Assembly (NCBI RefSeq): GCF_029852145.1
Contig: NC_079974.1
Coordinates: forward strand, 8,168,348-8,232,347
From: Microplitis mediator
Taxonomy: Eukaryota; Arthropoda; Insecta; Hymenoptera; Braconidae
Length of the DNA stretch: 64,000 nucleotides
Reading direction: 5' to 3'
A program made the position numbers and the translations under genes. Below are positions 47,249 through 58,600 of this stretch, piece by piece. The notes under the pieces were generated by a model, which ran no database searches, was not told the DNA's origin, and saw only the letters and a program-made list of their open reading frames with translations. Position 1 is the first letter of the stretch. Each line of letters starts with the position of its first letter.

Positions 47249-47540
47249 TCCGATGATATCTTTAAAACGAATGAACCGATTTAAACGTTCTCGGTGGAAA
47301 TCGAAAGGGCTCAACAAGACTTAAAACTGATTACATTTTGAGGTGAATTGGGCAAGCGGTTTATAAGTTATACGCAAAAAACCAAAAACAAAAAAAATTT
47401 TAATTTTTATTCTTCGTATAAATTGTAAACTACATGACCGATCTACCTCAAAGTCTAATCAATCCTAAGTTTTGGTAAGCTCTTTCAATTGCCACCGAGA
47501 ATTTTCAAATCGGTTGATTCATTCCAAAGATATCTCCGGA
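47249..47540. repeat. Palindrome adjoining a (CA)n tract
   Basis: TCCGATGATATCTTTAAAAC at 47249 is the diverged complement of 47520-47540, and the CTCGGTGG/CCACCGAG blocks pair further in. Arms run about 90-100 bases. The wider repeat family seems to span 46870-47870. Confidence 0.65.
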
Positions 47541-47552
47541 CAAAAAAAAAGA

Positions 47553-47628
<76 letters not shown>

Positions 47629-47670
47629 ACACACATACACATACACACACACACACACATACACATGCAC
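47553..47670. repeat. (CA)n microsatellite
   Basis: About 118 bases of CA dinucleotides with a few CATACA interruptions. Open frames of HTHT or VCVC residues across it are meaningless. Confidence 0.95.
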
Positions 47671-47879
47671 ATGGACGTCCATCCGGGAATATTCATAATA
47701 GCTTCCTAGGACCTCAAAACGCCGACATCTGATGGAAGTTCGATTTTCGAAAATCGCACCAAAACCAATAACTTCCCTTTTTTTGAAAATTCGAAATTTT
47801 TTAAGTGGGAAGTTAATAGTCAGGGAACGTTGGGGGGAGGTTTTAATAATGCTTTGACTCAATTTCAATGATTCTTTAT

Positions 47880-48967
47880 TTCAGATAATTTCTAGCTGAG
47901 ATACACTGCTGTTGTAATAATAATTAAATAACTAAATTCCAGGACTGGTTGGTGGTTGGGTTGTTGGAAAAATACGTATATTAAAAAATATAGCAATATT
48001 TTTATTTGTCACAGCAAATTGTATCACTGGGTTACAAAATTAAATCGTTGATTCAATTTATTAATACTGTTGATTGTTTGAGCTCATGAATACTTTATAA
48101 ATTGAATACAAATTCTAGAATTAAACTCGAGGTATTAATTGAAGTAAATTGAGATAATTAATTTGAGTCTACTTGAACACTCTTTGATTGTAAAAATGTC
48201 ATGAAAATAAGCAACATGAATTCAGAGGTTACCAAGCGAAGTTAATGATTGAATACTTAATAATTACTTCTAAGAGCACCAAACGTATGATATGTGAGTA
48301 TATTAAATCTCGAAAAAATTGAACACTAAGTTTAATTGATTGCAATGAGTCTAATAATAATAATTTACACTGATTTTAAATTGGTTATGAACACGTCGTA
48401 GCATGATAACAGAGACTACCGAACGAAAATAATATTTCAATTTGATAGCATATTGATAATTAATTAATAATAATATTGAGTCTTTCATTTATATGAACAC
48501 TTGAATTAATTGATTGATGAATAATTAAGCATCTGGAATTGTTCCCGTCGAAGTAACCTCTTCAAAAACGTGGTCGTTGATCACTGGAATTCTGAGTTCT
48601 TGATATTCATTATTTTGTTGAGTTCTGATTTGTGAATTATATAAATAATTATATAATTTTGGAGCTCGATGATTTCTTGATTTATTTAGATAATTATTTC
48701 TATTTATTTTCTCGATCTGAGTGCGCAATAAAAAGATTAATTGGAGCACGTGTTAACACTTAACAGTATATATAACGAAAGATAATGGCGTCGGTCTTCT
48801 CGACACGAGGCCGGAAACAGCAAATGCGCAAACGCCGCACTGCGCATGATCGTTTAAATTTATGGAAGAGGCCCCAGGAGGTGCTGTCTCTAACTGCCGG
48901 AAGTGCAACTACATTTAAACTCAAATGTAGTTGTGATTACGCAACATTCAGCCCACCATCAGCAACA
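47880..48967 (-). repeat. Probable 3' LTR of a BEL/Pao element
   Basis: On the minus strand the right edge reads TGTTGCTGATGGTGGGC, a typical BEL start. It lies 67 nt after the pol stop. It includes a TATATATA motif near 48768. The left border is uncertain (TGTTGTAATAA near 47910 is one candidate). Confidence 0.5.
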
Positions 48968-49033
48968 GAGTTGATGATTGATGAGGTCTTGAGTACGTGA
49001 TCTTTCGTTGAGCATGTCATTGAACCATTTGAG

Positions 49034-49257
49034 TTATTTTTCGTCATATTTTTGAGGTTCTGGTCCAATTGGTAAGAGTGCAAGCTTCGTAATTGGACGA
49101 GTGAGTGTCGAGTTCACTGTTTTGAGTGTAGCAACCCTGGTCAATCCATCTTTGCCAAGGTGGAGTGCAATGATACGAGCCAGAGGCCATCTGGTTGGTG
49201 GAAACCTTTTGTCGGTTAGTAATACAAGTGATCCAACTTGAATTTGATGAGTTGAGC
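49034..49257 (-). pseudogene. pol: BEL/Pao Pol C-terminus
   Basis: About 74 codons, open, ending at TAA 49034-49036. The motifs are VGSLVLL, RWPLARIIALHLGKDG, RVATLKT and RPITKLALLP, the signature C-terminal domain of BEL/Pao integrases. Upstream sequence is lost: unrelated repeat DNA begins at about 49259. It had no start codon, so it is easily missed by ORF scans. Confidence 0.8.
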
Positions 49258-50448
49258 TTTAATAGGCGATTACCTTAATCAAGTTCGAAGATGGGCTGAA
49301 TCGTTCAAATAGTTTTGAAGTTGTGGCTGTTTGAAATTTTCATGATTTTTCGTAAAGATCAGTTTTTAATCACTGCTAAAGCTTATATCACTGTAAAACT
49401 CATATTCATACACAATTTCCGTAAATAGTTTCTAAAAGCTTGTCGAATTATCTTTCATTTATGACCTTAAACATTATGTTTTGACCATTATTTCGAATAA
49501 TTTGATAGCCTTGAAAATTTTAATGAAATCAAAAAATGTTGAAAGTATGGTTTTCATTCCACATAACTTGAGCATTTCCCATTATAATCAAATTTCGTCA
49601 GTTTTTTCTTTATTGTGAACAAAATAACCTGTAAATTTCACAGCTATTTAATATTTTAAAAGTATTTCTATTATAATTTATGATGTTTCAATCGTACCCG
49701 TACGTCCTATAATTATAACTGGTCTTGACATCGTAATAGCGATTACAATTATGATCTCATACAAATTTAATTTTCTATACTTTGTTTACATGAAGGTTAG
49801 TTTGGTACATTACCTATATAGTGTTTTGTCAAATCAACTATCTGAATTTCCCTATCGAAAATAGTCGTTGTCTTTTTTTACCCTCATTCTAAGAAAACGA
49901 GCCTAATTTCATATCATGACTATATACTAGGGTGGTCGTTAAAAATTAAATTGTCTCAGACGCCTCATAAGAAGCTTCTTTTCAGTGAAAAATTACGTGG
50001 GGAATTCGGTTTTTTCGTTTGAAGTAAAAAGAACACGTGCCGTAGGACGATCAAAGTTTATTTTTCGATGCAATCGCGGTTTTTTTAAATATCTCATGAA
50101 ATATGCAGTTTAAAGGAAAAAATCGTAGGATCAATTTTGTAGGAAATTAAATTTTTGACAAAATAGGTTATATTCATTTTTTTGGAACGAAGTTCCTTAT
50201 GGCGCGTTGCGGAGGGGTACCCTAGCCGGCAAAAAAACGTCCGTAACGCGAGAAAAAATATCGTAACCTTTTTATGTATAGTTTATGTATGGTGGCTATA
50301 CGCTGTCTAATGTATAGTCTATAGGATGACTGTTATTATTATTGCCGTTTGCTATTATTATTATATCATTCGATAATTACACCATCTGGTAGTCAAAAGT
50401 GGAACCATCTGATCATTATTACTACGTTAAACGCAGGGAGGCTATACA

Positions 50449-51485
50449 CAGGGTTGCGAATTCTTTAATGAGAATATTTGGAATCAAAAATTGAATTTTC
50501 AATCCGTAATTGAAATTATATCGAATAAAATTACAAAGTTAATTTTTAATTCAACAACTTGAATTGAAAAATTGAAAAATTAATTTAAATATAAACACGT
50601 GGGATTAAGAATCGAAAAACCAATTTTTAATAAGAGAAGTGAAATTAAAATTTAAAAAAGTAGTTTTTAAACTGACACGTGGATCTAAAATTTCAAAAAT
50701 TAATTCTAATTCAGATACGTGGGATTAAAAATTAAAAAATTACTTATTAATTCCAACACGTGGGATCAAAAACTGAAAATTACTTTTTAATTCAGATTCG
50801 GTACGCAATCAAATAAGTAATCAAGACAAAAAATTTGACAGCACTTATAACAGGAAAGAATACTGTTTTACTTGATCTTCAAGTTTGAATATTTTTAAAC
50901 TTACTGTTGATCGTCAGATATAATAGAATTTGAATTAAGAAGATCATGCATAGTTAAGACATTTGAGCATTAAATTTTTTGAATAATTTTCAGCGTAAGC
51001 AGAGAATTTAAAATTAAACCAACGCCAATCCGATGTTCGGAATAAAAAATATTTTATTTAATTTTTTTATCCAAAAATAGAAAATTTAGAAACAGAATGT
51101 AATTTTCTAATCCCCTTTAGCTATGGCTAATTAAAATTTTTGATTGACTTTTTAATTATTAGATATGGAATTAGAGATTAGAAAGAAATTTTTTAATCTG
51201 GTTTTCCGAATTGAAATTTTTTATTTAATGTTTTATTTGAAAACGTAGATTTGAAAATTAAGCCATTACATTTTAACGATACTTTACGAATTGAAAATTT
51301 GAAATTTAATTTTTAATTGACAAATGTTGGATTAAAAATGAAAAAATTATTTCCAATTCAAAGATATTCAATTAGAAAATTACAAAATCATTTTTAATTT
51401 GTTGTTTTTGGATTATGAAATATAAAGAAAAATTTAATTGAAACACGAATGCAGTTATAAATTGAATGCGCTATTTGCAACTCTG
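50449..51485. mobile_element. hAT-type MITE with 8-bp target duplication
   Basis: Begins CAGGGTTGCGAATTC and ends TTGCAACTCTG, the CAG-GTTGC pattern of many hAT elements. GCTATACA is duplicated exactly at 50441-50448 and 51486-51493. The interior consists of degenerate ~50 bp repeats containing ACACGTGGGATTAAAAATT. No transposase. Confidence 0.82.
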
Positions 51486-51511
51486 GCTATACACTATGTA
51501 TAGGAATGTAT

Positions 51512-52471
51512 TAGACTGGGCCAAAAAAAATCGACTATACTTTTTTTTTTTCGATACTGTGAAAATATTATTCCTGATGACTAAAAAAAATTACTGTGCA
51601 AGTTTGAGCCCTTATTATTGATATTAAGAGGTGTATCGTTACGACTATTAATTTTTTGACAGAAATTTCATTTTTTACCCAAAACTCGTAAATCACCTAT
51701 CTGAAAAATTTAAGCAATGTATATTCTTAAAAGAAATTAAATTCCCTACAAAAAATTTATCTTAGTAAATTGACGTCAAATAAGCCATTTCCTTGTAACC
51801 GTGCCTTAAACATTGATTTGTTTTTTGAATCCTTTGATTCTATTTTGGATGTTTGTAACTACTAGAAATATTAAAATTTTTTTTACGCAAGATTCATATT
51901 CTTGAAGAAAATTTAATGCTCTCCAAAAAAGGTCTTCTAACATTTTTTCTAAATTCACTACTTCGAACGTTATTCAGGTTATTGACCTCGTTTTGACTCA
52001 ACTTCAACCTTGAATAACTTTCAAAGGAGTGAATTTAGCAAAAAATGTTAGAAGACCTTTTTTGTAGAGCATCAAATTTTCTTCAAGAATATGAATCTTG
52101 CGTAAAAAAAAATTTTAATATTTCTAGTAGTTACAAAAATCCAAAATAGAATCAAAGAATTAAAAAAACAAATCAATTTTTAAGGAACGGTTACGTGGAA
52201 ACGGCCCGTTTCACGGCAATTTCCTAATAGAGATTTTTTGTAGGGAATTCAATTTTTTCAAGACTATACATTGCTCAAATTTTTCAGATAGATGATTTAC
52301 GAGTTTGAGGTAATACATGAAATTTCTGTCATAAAAATAGTCGTAACGATACACCTCTTAATATCAATATTAAGGACTCAAACTTGCACAATAATTTTTT
52401 TTGGTCATCAGGAATAATATTTTTACAGTATCGAAAAAAAAAAAAATAATCGATTTTTTTGGCCCAGTCTA
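51512..52471. mobile_element. Fold-back element, 0.96 kb
   Basis: TAGACTGGGCC at the left and GGCCCAGTCTA at the right. The halves are complementary over about 450 bases with the centre near 51990. The core GGTCTTCTAACATTTTTTCT and its complement are clear. It lies 26 bases past the hAT MITE, inside the larger fold-back. Confidence 0.88.
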
Positions 52472-53398
52472 TTGTGTATGCTTATTCTCCACAGCATACA
52501 CACCTATCGAAAGAAAAATCATAATAAAAATGTATACCCCAATAATCATTTTCTTTATACTTCGAATAGAACTTGAAATTAATATTTTTATAATAAGGAA
52601 CTTCGTTCCTATCTGGTGTCCCACGGCACCACGCAATTTTTATAAAATGTGTATTTATGAAGATATTTTGAAAAAACTTTTTTTATATCTTATCAATCGA
52701 GCGTTTTAAGGATTACAAATTTTTAAAATGACATTTTTCTAAGTATATAAAAACTATAACAAGCATTAAGAATTAATATGTCACGAGTAACGAAGTTTTC
52801 ATATTTAAAGAAAAACGCTATTTTTGACATTTGTTAACCTCAAAATGCTCAATTGATAAGCTCTAAAAAAGTTTTTTTAAAATATCTTCATAAATACACA
52901 TTTTGTAAAAAAATTAATGTGACCTATTTTGTCAAAAATTTAATTCCCTACAGAATTGTTCCCATAATATTTTCCTTTAATGTGCATATTTTATAAGATA
53001 TTAAAGAAAAAACCGCGATTGCATCGAAAAATGAACTTTGATCGTCCTGCGGCACGTGTTCTTTTTACTTAAAATGAAAAAACCAAATTCCCCACGTATT
53101 TTTTCACTAAAAAAAAGCTTTCCATGGGGCGTCTGAGAAAATTTAATTTTTAACGACCAACCTACTATATACTAACATGTATCACAAGATATGTATGTCT
53201 GAAACTTTTTATATAGATTAATTGAGGAATCTACCTTCCAGTTCGGCTGCCAAATGGCCTTTTTAGGTAGATTTTTTAAAAAATCTAGGTATTGTATTTG
53301 TCCTCATAGTCGATTTTTCAAGGAAATTTGTCACAACCTATCATCATTAGTTGATTAGAGTTCGAAAATACCATTCGTAGAAAAATTTATATATGTAT

Positions 53399-53972
53399 GT
53401 GCGCACTCAGGTCAACGATTTTGATGCCGATTTTTTTCCTCAAAATTACACCTTAAAAAAAGAAGATCCTGAAAATTTGGACCCGATATAATCAAATCTG
53501 GCCGCTGGAGAATTTTTCGAATTTTTAAAAAAGTCGATTTTTCACTGATTTTCGAATATTTGTATCTCAGCTTCTATATAACTTAAAGACTCCCGTCCAA
53601 CGGCATTTTTCTCAGTAGACTCTCTACTTTTAAGAAAAAAATAAGTATTTGATCGAAACTCAAATAGGGCTTAGCTGACAGCCTCTAACTAACGAACTGT
53701 TTTGGTTAAATTTTACCTATTTGTAAAACACTAGTATACGTAGTGTTCGAAGTTGAGGATCGACCAGCAGCTAATGTCTTCTATTGGGGTATACTTTAGT
53801 AGAATCTATGCAATTTTTACTTTATTGCTTCTATTAAATAAAGTTATAGCCATCTGAAACCAATCAAATTTAAAAAAATTGCAGTTTTCAGATGGCTAGA
53901 ACTTTTTTCTCGGAACTTCGATTTCCTTCAATCTTTCAGGAAAGTTGCTTTATTATGTTCCTAAAAAGCCCT
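53399..53972. repeat. Left long inverted repeat
   Basis: Complement of 61872-62440 with only scattered differences and small gaps. Confidence 0.85.
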
Positions 53973-54390
53973 GAAAATCGGGGCTAGGGAATCGAGCTTG
54001 TATTCAAGTTATGAATTTTTTAATATTGCCAAAATTGCGTTGTTGAATATAATATTTGCTGATAATTTCTTACATATCTATCGAATTATTCATATCTTAT
54101 AGACAAGTGAATTATTAATATTCTCTGTACATAGATATAGCTGCTATCAGTAACCATTTGAGTAACGTCTCAAGTAAACATTTTACCCTCAAAAGCGCTA
54201 TCGTTCTTATATTGTTTGAATTTGTTTCAAAAGTCGCACTCGGGCTACTCTGTTACTCAATTTATCCGCTTCGTGGCGTAACTGAGGTACCAATGTTATC
54301 ATACGCTCATGAAAGCATTGCAATCTACGTTGAAGTTCTCTAGGTATGAAGGTCTACAGTATTTAGAAATTTTTATGTTTTTAATTTGGA

Positions 54391-55033
54391 GTGTTTAAAC
54401 TATCAAAACTTGAAACAATGGATAAGTGTTATATTGGTTTATTACCTGATTCAGAATGTCATTTAGTGACATATTCTGAAAATAAAATTCTATATAATTT
54501 AAGTGAATTGAGTGAAGAAAATATTTTACTTTTAAAGTTGAGGTTACAAGACGAACAATTTTATGAACAAATTTCAGATGGGAAAATTTGTCATCATCAT
54601 AAGCTCTGATTTTTAGAATACTTTTCTCAATATCAATACAAGTATTGTGATCCTTTAAAAAAACATAAAAAAAAACATAATTAATTATCTTAGAACAATA
54701 AGTTTAGAGACTTGTGAAAATTTAAATAAAATTTTAACAGAAATCCATTCAATAAGCTTAATTCCTGGGGATAAGTGGTGCCGAACCTGTGAAACATCAA
54801 TAAAGCAAATAGTTGAGCAACATTTGGATAACTCGGAGCCTATGGAAATTGAAAATTTTGAAGAACAGAACATTGTAAGAGGCGATAGCTCGACTTTATC
54901 ACGAGGAAATTCAATATTTGAAAGTTTAACTTCACAACCGTGTTCATCTGGATCCTACTATCAATCTAATTCGCAAAATGTCAATTCAATCAACAGTATA
55001 TTGAAAGAATTAGATATAGATCCTATAAATAAA
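54391..55033 (+). pseudogene. Transposase-like gene, 5' part
   Basis: Translations show ICHHHK (54581-54600) and YCDPLKKHKKK, then TISLETCEN and a LIPGDKWCRTC block. This Cys/His pattern is seen at the start of a large family of uncharacterised insect proteins. A TGA after HHKL and a shift in a poly-A run near 54655-54680 break it. The last frame runs into the Gypsy LTR at 55034 and resumes at 60364. Confidence 0.55.
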
Positions 55034-55464
55034 TGTAGGATTGTAAAATATTTTAAGTGCGCGTATATGTGTTTTTCTTATAGATTCTAAGTATTGGTTT
55101 ATTTTATTTTATTTCATTTTAGAAACTTTCACTAAAGGACACTTAAGTAATAAATGTAAGAGTATGATTTATGGTGCGTAAGGATTAAGATTTTAAAATT
55201 TGTGTTTATGAGTAAACCCTCAACATCTGTTGTTTTATTGCAGTGCAAGAAAAGAGCCAAGAGTCCCAAAGAAATAAAAGTGTGAGAAAAGCAAATGCTG
55301 GGGCTTGGCTCTTAACTAAATATGAAATGTAGTTAGTCTGTAAGTTGTAGTCGACTCAGAAGGTCACATAAGTATTTATGTATTTCATCTTCATGTTCAT
55401 TTTAAATAAAATTAGGAGTTAACAATATACACCCTCATAATTAATAAGACTACTATACCCTACA
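55034..55464 (+). repeat. 5' LTR of the young Gypsy
   Basis: TGTAGGATTG...ACCCTACA. It contains several AATAAA motifs (for example in AAGAAATAAAAGTG) that could serve as poly-A signals. Its short inverted ends are TGTAGG/CCTACA. Confidence 0.93.
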
Positions 55465-55469
55465 TATTT

Positions 55470-55487
55470 TGGGGGCTCGTCCGGGAT
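55470..55487 (+). other. Primer binding site, tRNA-Pro
   Basis: TGGGGGCTCGTCCGGGAT, 18 bases identical to the well-known tRNA-Pro primer site of murine leukaemia virus. It lies five bases after the LTR end. Confidence 0.9.
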
Positions 55488-55688
55488 ATAGTGCGCCATT
55501 TAATTGTGATCCGTGTGTATTGAGTAAAAGTTGTGAACAATAAGTTGAAGTGTCAGTTGTGTCAGTAGTGCTTGTGACCAGTGTATAGTATTAAGACCAG
55601 TTAAAGACATTTTGAGCAATTAACTTATAAGTTGTGTATTAAAGTTGCTAAGATAATTTGCTGCAAAATAACTAAACGGTAATACACT

Positions 55689-58600
55689 ATGGCTGATCAA
55701 GTTGACATTAACGGCTGTAATGTTGAAGAATTACGAAGAAGATTAGGAGAGTTGGGTCTTCCTATAGTCGGCAACAAGCCGGTGTTAAGAGAGCGGCTTC
55801 GTGCAGCGCTCAATCCACCGAATGGTAACAACGTTCAAGTGAATCCCGTAGGTGATGAAGAACACCTTGGAGATAACGCTGAAAATCACGACGAAAATAA
55901 CGATGACGATGAAGAAAGCGACGACAGTAACTCTGAAGACAGTGAAGACGGTGCAGAGGAAGTTCCTCGGCGACGCAGAAGAGCTATCGGGCGTAGAGAT
56001 AATTATAGACAACCATTGCTCACATTCAAAGATGTTGAAGAGTCAATGGAAAAGTTTAGTGGTGATGACCATGTGAATGTTAAGATATGGTTAAATGATT
56101 TTGAAGAGATGGCAGAGACGTGTAAGTGGGTGGATATCCAGAAAGTAACATACGCCAAACGGTTACTTCACGGCTCCGCAAAATTATTTGTTCGGTACGA
56201 AAAATGTGCAAAGACATGGATAAAACTAAAGAAAGCATTAAAAGAAGAATTCGAAGAAACTGTTGATGGGTATCAAGTTCACCGAGAATTGGCACAAAGA
56301 AAAAAGAAGTATGACGAAACGTTTCAATCATACATTTATAAGATGTTGGATATTGCAAATCAAGCAGATGTAGACACTCGTTCAGTAATCCAGTATATAA
56401 TTGATGGGATTCCTGATGATTCGACTAATAAAGCAATACTGTATGGTGCGAAAAATATACGTCAGTTGAAAGAAAAAATGCTGCAGTATGAAGCCATGAA
56501 AAAAAGTGAGGTGAAAGGAAAATTTAAAAATAACGGACACAAAGATGAAAAAACGAAGAACATTAGTGGAAAAGATGATAAAAAGAAAAAAGTTATAGAC
56601 GGTTACAAAAAACAGAGACGTTGTTTTACTTGTGGTGCATCTGATCATCTAAACGATACGTGTCCAGTGAAAGACAAAGGAATGAAATGTTTTAAGTGCA
56701 ATGAACACGGCCACATTGCTTCGAGCTGTCCAAAGGGATCAACAAGGGCTGATCAGATTCAGGAGGCGAACAGCCTTTTCCAGTCAAGTAAGAAGAAGCA
56801 TCTGAAGGAAGTCAGCATCGGTGGTACTCAACTCACAGCGTTGATTGATACGGGTAGCGATCTAACACTAATGCGTGCAGATGAGTATATTAAAATAGGT
56901 TCACCTAAGTTAGTACGTAGTAATTTAAGATTTGATGGTATTGGGTCATCGGGTAATGAAACGATTGGCGAATTTGTAACTGATGTAATGATAGATGATG
57001 TTAATTTTAAAGTAAAGTTTCATGTTGTCTCAGGTACAATTTTCAAACATTCCGTTCTTATAGGCACCGATTTTTTGAACCAGGTAGAACTAAATATTAG
57101 TGCAGGTAAAATTAAGATCTCAATGATTTCGGAAGATAAAGATAGTTCTGATGATTTGCCGGATATTTTTCAAATTAATGCTATTGACGAGAACAATGTA
57201 CTCAGTGTAGACTTATCACACATAGAAAACATTGATGATCGAAAAGAAGTTGAAAAAATCATAACGGAGTATAAGCCGGAAAAAACGCGAGAAGTAGGTG
57301 TAGAATTAAAAATAATTCTAAAAGATGATATACCGGTTTATTCACGACCACGACGATTACCTCCGCATGAAAGAGAGGAAGTTGAAAAAATTGTAAAGGG
57401 TTGGATCGAAGAAGGGATAGCTCAACCGTCTGATTCAGAGTATGCTAGTCCCATCGTTTTAGTTAAAAAGAAAAGCGGTGAAATACGTGTTTGCGTAGAT
57501 TATAGAGCGCTGAATAAGAAAGTCGTTAAAGATCGATTTCCGTTACCGTTAGTAGAGGATCAAATAGATTTACTCCAAGATTCTGAAGTGTATACCACAT
57601 TAGATCTTAAAAATGGATTTTTACAAGTCCCTGTAGAAAAATCTAGCCGAAAATATACGTCATTCGTCACGCCTAATGGTCAGTATGAGTTTTTAAAAGC
57701 GCCATTTGGGTTTTGTAACTGCCCGGCAGTTTTTTCAAAATTTGTTTGTGCTATTTTTAGAGAACATGTAAGTAAGGGGTGGTTAGTAATTTATTTGGAC
57801 GACTTAATTATTCTCGCAAAAAATTTAAGAGAAGCAATAGATAGGCTAAGAGTAATTTTAAATCATGCTAGCCAGTACGGTTTAATAATAAACTGGCGAA
57901 AATGCCAGGTACTGAAGGATAGAATAGAATACTTAGGACACATTGTAGAGAAAGGGACGGTTAAGCCATCCGATCATAAAACGAATGCAGTTGTAAACTT
58001 TCCAAAACCCAGTAATATGAAAAGTGTACAGAGTTTTTTGGGACTCACGGGGTATTTTAGAAAATTTATTCCGAGGTATTCTTTAATAGCTCGACCGTTA
58101 ACAAATTTATTAAAGGCTAATGTCAAATTCGCGTTTGGGGTTAATGAAGTAGAAGCATTTAATAAATTAAAATCAATGTTGGCCAGCGGTCCAGTTTTAA
58201 AGTTGTACCGTCATAACACTGAAACTGAGTTGCATACAGACGCTTCGAGATTCGGATATGGAGCTATTCTGATGCAATTAAATATCGATGATAATAAATT
58301 TCACCCTGTATATTTTGCTAGCGGTAAGACAACCGTCGCCGAAGAAAAGTATACAAGTTATGAGCTCGAGGTGCTCGCTATTATAAAATCATTAAAGAAA
58401 TTTAGAGTCTATTTACTTAGTATACCTTTTACCATTGTAACTGATTGCCAAGCGTTTCAAATGACAATGAATAAGAAAGATCTATGTGTGCGTGTGGCTA
58501 GATGGGCTTTACTACTAGAAGAATTTCAGTATACAATTGTACACAGGCCAGGTAGACAAATGTCGCATGTAGACGCGTTAAGTAGAAACCCACTACCAAG

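Larger units (their letters stand above)
49929..53163. mobile_element. Fold-back element carrying two nested insertions
   Basis: Ends GGTGGTCGTTAAAAATTAAA and the complement TTTAATTTTTAACGACCAACC. Arms of about 250 bases pair (49929-50180 with 52915-53163). ACTATATACTA lies on both sides. The related copy near 63755 has one uninterrupted CTATACACTAAC there, so this is a filled site beside an empty one. A second inner pair (52645-52678 and 52872-52910) forms another hairpin. Without the nested elements it would be about 1.2 kb. Confidence 0.8.
49259..53397. repeat. Copy A of a ~0.9 kb repeat, split by a fold-back
   Basis: 49259-49928 and 53164-53397 together match 63098-63980 in order (for example ATAGGCGATTA at the start and TTCGGCTGCCRAATGGCCTT near the end). 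The split lies exactly at the element 49929-53163. No coding frame. Confidence 0.8.

Noticed and set aside
47472..47868. Long frames across the (CA)n tract on both strands (poly HT or VC)
   Set aside because: They are produced by a dinucleotide repeat, which is open in several frames. No coding signature.
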